Assembly (NCBI GenBank): GCA_043762265.1
Contig: JAYUMV010000137.1
Location: 1-6,211 of the forward strand
Length of the DNA: 6,211 bases
Source: JANXLO01 sp043762265
Lineage (GTDB): Bacteria > Armatimonadota > Chthonomonadetes > Chthonomonadales > Chthonomonadaceae
Direction of reading: 5' to 3'
A program made the position numbers and the translations under genes. Below, one piece after another: positions 1 to 6,211 of the stretch (the first letter of the stretch is position 1; each line of letters starts with the position of its first letter). The notes beneath the pieces were generated by a model, which was given only the letters and a program-made list of their open reading frames with translations, was not told the DNA's origin and did not search any database.

Positions 1-70
1 GGCCAAATCCCCTTTTCGACCCAGCCAAGGCATTCGGCAAGTCCACTCTCATTCATGGAGCAATCTCACT

Positions 71-721
71 ATGTCACGCACATCGAAATCTTCTCTCACC
101 CAACCCCTTCAGGCCTCTAATGTCGGCCCTATGTCCGGACGCATGAACATGAACCGACGGACGGCTCTCCTGTTCTCTACCTTCGCAGTCCTCAGCCTGG
201 TCGGGGGCGCGCTGCTCACCGGTTGCGGAGGCGGCAGTAGCCCGTCCACCGGGGGAGGCGGGACAGGAGGAGGAGCAGGAAACGGCACCTTCAGTGCGAC
301 CTTCTCCAATGTGGCCAGCACGAACGCGACCACCTCGGCGTTTCAGGCGACCACCGTTCAGCCTCTGACCAGCACCGGCGCCTTTACGCTGTTCAACGTC
401 ACCGGAACCCGAATCGCCGGGACCACTTCGCGCACCTTCGCCCTCAGTCTGGCGGAGAATGGCCCCATTCAGGCAGGCAAGACCTATACGTTCTCCGCTA
501 CCGGTGTCGCCAGCGCCAACACGCTCACCTATACGGATACCGACCTGGGTACCGCTCACGTCTGGCTCGCCAGCGGAGGCAGTGCGATTGTGGATAGCAT
601 CACGGGCAAAAACTACAAACTGCGCCTGATCGATGTCACCTTCATCACCGGCGCCGACAACACCTCCGGTTCGACCGGCAGTTTCACCGTCAACGGCGCT
701 GCCAACGTGACCCTGCCCTAA
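71..721 (+). CDS. Putative secreted lipoprotein, function unknown
   Basis: This encodes 216 residues and looks like an exported lipoprotein. A basic stretch (MNMNRR, residues 25-30) is followed by a hydrophobic core (about 31-50) and a lipobox, LLTGC, with Cys52 as the predicted lipidated residue. A flexible Gly/Ser/Thr linker follows (about 53-72). The remaining ~145 residues are rich in Thr, Ser, Ala and Gly with alternating hydrophobic positions, which suggests a beta-sandwich fold outside the membrane. The ATG at 71 has a GGAG Shine-Dalgarno (57-60) with 10-nt spacing. It would give an unusually long n-region, so the in-frame ATGs at 131, 143 or 149 are alternatives that give a more typical signal peptide but lack a clear Shine-Dalgarno. 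The paired arginines (NRRTALLF) are loosely Tat-like, but lipoprotein export by Sec is equally possible. I do not recognise the mature domain. The gene is convergent with the next one, and no clear terminator follows it. The protein's existence is fairly secure; its function is unknown. Confidence 0.8.
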   Translation: MSRTSKSSLTQPLQASNVGPMSGRMNMNRRTALLFSTFAVLSLVGGALLTGCGGGSSPSTGGGGTGGGAGNGTFSATFSNVASTNATTSAFQATTVQPLTSTGAFTLFNVTGTRIAGTTSRTFALSLAENGPIQAGKTYTFSATGVASANTLTYTDTDLGTAHVWLASGGSAIVDSITGKNYKLRLIDVTFITGADNTSGSTGSFTVNGAANVTLP

Positions 722-820
722 ACGACAAAGGCGTCCGGCTTCACTCCATGTCTTTTCTGGACGGATAAGGTTCTTTCATCCGCCGGCAAAATGGTCGTTT
801 GACCGGGCGACCTAACCCCC

Positions 821-866
821 CGCCCCCTTCCCGACTTCGTTCGCTTCGCTCACCGGGAAGGGGGTG
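821..866. repeat. GC-rich intergenic palindrome (REP-like hairpin)
   Basis: The arms CCCCCTTCCCG (823-833) and CGGGAAGGGGG (854-864) are perfect 11-bp complements. They extend by a G-T wobble and a C-G pair to 821-866, around a 20-nt loop containing repeated TTCG units. The element sits between the 3' ends of two convergent genes. Neither side has a T-run, so a classic intrinsic terminator is unlikely, although the hairpin could stabilise 3' ends or help terminate from both directions. The form, a pyrimidine-rich CCTAACCCCC lead-in followed by a C-rich/G-rich stem, resembles dispersed intergenic repeats known in some environmental bacteria. That it is a repeat family here is inferred, since only one copy lies in the window. 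Confidence 0.55.
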
Positions 867-915
867 CCCCAACACGTACTTTCCTTCGTGTACTTCCCCG
901 TGTTTCGGGTTCCCA

Positions 916-1857
916 TTATCCTTGTGCATTCCCATTCACAAGCCTATACCATCGGCCATAGGAGGTGTTTACGCGCCTGTTTACCCTATCATCCCTCGAA
1001 GTCCGGGGAACTACTCTCCTGCTTCCAGGAGATAGCGTGAGAAGACCTGTTCCACCCAGTCGAGGAGGCCGGGGAAAGCCGCTGTTCCCTCCTGTCGGCG
1101 TGCCCGTAACGCAGGGCAACCCAGGCGGCACGCCATAGTCCGGCGCGCTCTCCAGAGCGATCTCCTCGATCAACTGGCCCCGGAGTTTGAGCACTCCCTC
1201 CTCCAGAACCATATTCATCGGGGCGGCGCCTGCCGAGTCCCAGAGATAGCCTTCAGTACGGGTCAGCATGGACATGGAGAACGACGCGAACTGCCGCAGT
1301 TCCGCAGAAAATCGGAGAGATTCGTGCGGGCAAGCGCCAGGGCTCTCGTTGCGCAACTCGAAAGCCGAACCGTACCATTTGCAGGCCACCCCCAGTGCAG
1401 TATGATAACCCGCTTTGAGATGATGCAGCGGCGTCTCTCGGAACCAGTAGGTATCGACCTGGCGCAAGCTCTTATGGTAGAGAGCCGCCATCTCCGGATG
1501 CTGCCGGAGCAGATCGGGAACACATACTTTCAGGCATTGCATCAACCTGGCGTTCATTCGCGCGCGAACCCATGCCCAGGCGTAGGAAGGCTGCTGGCTG
1601 CGCAGGCTGTTGAGATAGGCTTGTAACTCTTCCGGCGACTTTTTGGCCTCCCCCTCCAGAGAAAACGTCTCTATGGTGGGTGCAAGTGCCTCCCAACTCT
1701 GCTCGATAAAGAAAACGGCAGCAGTGGAGAGTTGCTTTTTGGCGCTGCGCTTATGATCCATTTGGGCGTGATCTACCGAGCTGGAAAGCGAAGTCAGTTC
1801 GCAGCGCTGTTGCGCCTCCAGCTTTGCAAGAATTTCATGTAATGGCTCGTAGGACAT
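916..1857 (-). CDS. Hypothetical protein, probable frameshift near C-terminus
   Basis: The open frame gives 313 residues from the ATG at 1857 (MSYEPLHEIL...). An ATG at 1884 in the same frame has only pyrimidines upstream. The 1857 start has a weak AGG six bases ahead, and its N-terminus looks like the start of a soluble protein. I do not recognise the family. The first ~240 residues are predicted to be largely helical, with many Leu, Gln, Glu and Arg, aromatic patches (WAWVRARMN, DTYWFRETP) and a CLKVC pair. There is no signal peptide or membrane segment. The last ~53 residues (PRPPRLGG onward) look out of frame: 6 of 11 Arg codons there are AGA/AGG, against 1 of 14 in the rest of the gene. 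Removing one base from the run at 1071-1074 gives a plausible end at 1011. The gene is divergent from rpoB and convergent with the lipoprotein gene, so context gives no functional hint. Confidence 0.65.
   Translation of the reverse strand: MSYEPLHEILAKLEAQQRCELTSLSSSVDHAQMDHKRSAKKQLSTAAVFFIEQSWEALAPTIETFSLEGEAKKSPEELQAYLNSLRSQQPSYAWAWVRARMNARLMQCLKVCVPDLLRQHPEMAALYHKSLRQVDTYWFRETPLHHLKAGYHTALGVACKWYGSAFELRNESPGACPHESLRFSAELRQFASFSMSMLTRTEGYLWDSAGAAPMNMVLEEGVLKLRGQLIEEIALESAPDYGVPPGLPCVTGTPTGGNSGFPRPPRLGGTGLLTLSPGSRRVVPRTSRDDRVNRRVNTSYGRWYRLVNGNAQG
1011..1076 (-). other. Likely true C-terminus of the 1857 gene in a shifted frame
   Basis: On the minus strand, reading ...GGC TTT CCC and skipping one C of the CCCC run (plus-strand GGGG, 1071-1074) continues as GFPG, then LLDWVEQVFSRYLLEAGE, then TAG at 1011-1013. 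This segment is an amphipathic, helix-like ending with ordinary codon use, unlike the Arg/Pro/Gly-rich tail of the uninterrupted frame. A single-base insertion, either a real mutation or a sequencing/assembly error in the homopolymer, would explain it. No classic slippery sequence for programmed frameshifting is evident. Confidence 0.5.
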
Positions 1858-1970
1858 TGTTAACCTGAGGACGGGTAGAAGCATGGGAAGGGAAGGTCTG
1901 GCCGGGATCGGAAATGACTGCCGTTCCCCTGCCGTGCCCCATCCCCGGCGGTTTTCCGGTGCGATTGTAC

Positions 1971-2012
1971 GTGAGATAAACTCACTGCCATAGAAGATTG
2001 GCGAGTCACTCG
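1971..2012. promoter_or_regulatory. Two small palindromes in the divergent intergenic region
   Basis: GTGAG-ataaa-CTCAC (1971-1985) and CGAGT-c-ACTCG (2002-2012) are perfect short inverted repeats lying 16 bp apart. They sit between the divergent gene starting at 1857 and the rpoB promoter, where operators would be expected. A third, imperfect dyad covers 2082-2098, about 30 bp upstream of the rpoB -35 box. Short palindromes occur by chance, so the regulatory role is only a suggestion. I found no convincing sigma-70 promoter for the minus-strand gene within 1858-2128, and no further gene in this 335-bp region. Confidence 0.25.
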
Positions 2013-2128
2013 TTTGTCAGCAGGATTTCCGGTTTTGTGGTACAAAGTAAGAGGAAGAAGCAAAAGTGATAATGGATACTCGCTGAATCGAATTTAGCTG
2101 CGCTGGCCCTGCGCGGTAACGATTGGCC

Positions 2129-2158
2129 TTGACAGATCGTAGGCAGATGTGGTACTCT
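2129..2158 (+). promoter_or_regulatory. Sigma-70-type promoter for rpoB
   Basis: A perfect -35 box, TTGACA (2129-2134), is followed after 18 nt by TACTCT (2153-2158). TACTCT keeps the critical A at position 2 and T at position 6 of the -10 box, and it is preceded by TG at 2150-2151, forming an extended -10 (TGg-TACTCT). Transcription would start near 2165 and leave a leader of about 28 nt. This fits rpoB having its own promoter here rather than relying on read-through from ribosomal protein genes. Confidence 0.7.
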
Positions 2159-2178
2159 AGCGTTTCGTGCTTCAGATT

Positions 2179-2185
2179 AGGAGGG
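2179..2185 (+). promoter_or_regulatory. Ribosome binding site that fixes the rpoB TTG start
   Basis: AGGAGGG is a near-perfect Shine-Dalgarno, seven bases before the TTG at 2193. An in-frame TAG at 2178-2180 rules out any start further upstream. The only codons between that stop and the conserved N-terminus are GAG, GGT, ACT, CCG and TTG, so TTG is the only sensible start. Confidence 0.9.
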
Positions 2186-2192
2186 TACTCCG

Positions 2193-6211
<4,019 letters not shown>

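Noticed and set aside
74..559. A 161-codon minus-strand open frame opposite the lipoprotein gene
   Set aside because: Its Gly/Arg/Ser-rich composition is that of an antisense frame, while the plus strand shows a clear signal peptide and lipobox.
732..782. Small hairpins after the lipoprotein gene (CGTCC/GGACG and CGGAT/ATCCG) as a terminator
   Set aside because: The stems are 5 bp, the loops are long, and no clear T-tract follows.
921..942. Hairpin CTTGTG/CACAAG as a terminator for the minus-strand gene
   Set aside because: The stem is only 6 bp with a 10-nt loop, and no T-run follows in the direction of transcription.
799..1035. A short plus-strand open frame of 78 codons
   Set aside because: It reads through the GC-rich palindrome and the 3' end of the minus-strand gene, and its Pro/Arg/Ser-rich product looks non-coding.

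Overview
This 6.2 kb window of bacterial chromosomal DNA is moderately GC-rich. It holds two genes of unknown function and the first ~99% of rpoB, the gene for the RNA polymerase beta subunit. The RpoB sequence reads like a Terrabacteria-type protein: phrases such as [37 protein letters not shown] and GPYSLVTQQPLGG recall Firmicutes, Chloroflexi, Cyanobacteria and Armatimonadota. Together with the Gly/Ser-rich lipoprotein, this suggests an environmental phylum such as Armatimonadota or Chloroflexi. That placement is a low-confidence inference. There are no tRNA or rRNA genes, CRISPR arrays or transposases.

Layout. (1) 71-721, +: a secreted Gly/Ser/Thr-rich lipoprotein of unknown function. (2) 722-915: a short convergent intergenic region with a strong GC-rich palindrome (821-866) that looks like a dispersed intergenic repeat. 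(3) 916-1857, -: a hypothetical soluble, helix-rich protein. Its last ~53 codons look out of frame; dropping one base from a 4-C run gives a natural-looking C-terminus that stops at 1011. (4) 1858-2192: a 335-bp divergent intergenic region with small palindromes and a near-consensus promoter for rpoB (TTGACA, 18 nt, extended -10). (5) 2193-6211 and beyond, +: rpoB, with a TTG start behind a strong Shine-Dalgarno. It is open for 1339 codons and is cut by the window edge close to its natural end.

The genes do not form an operon. The first two are convergent, and the second is divergent from rpoB. rpoB here is not preceded by rplL or the other ribosomal stalk genes that usually lie upstream, and it carries its own promoter. 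rpoC is expected just beyond the right edge.

The points most worth a second look are in RpoB. The rifampicin pocket has serine (S541) where E. coli has His526, and valine where E. coli has Thr525, which predicts altered or intrinsically reduced rifamycin sensitivity. There are also lineage-type insertions, including ~100 residues near the C-terminus. I found no convincing sign of a wholly new multi-gene system.
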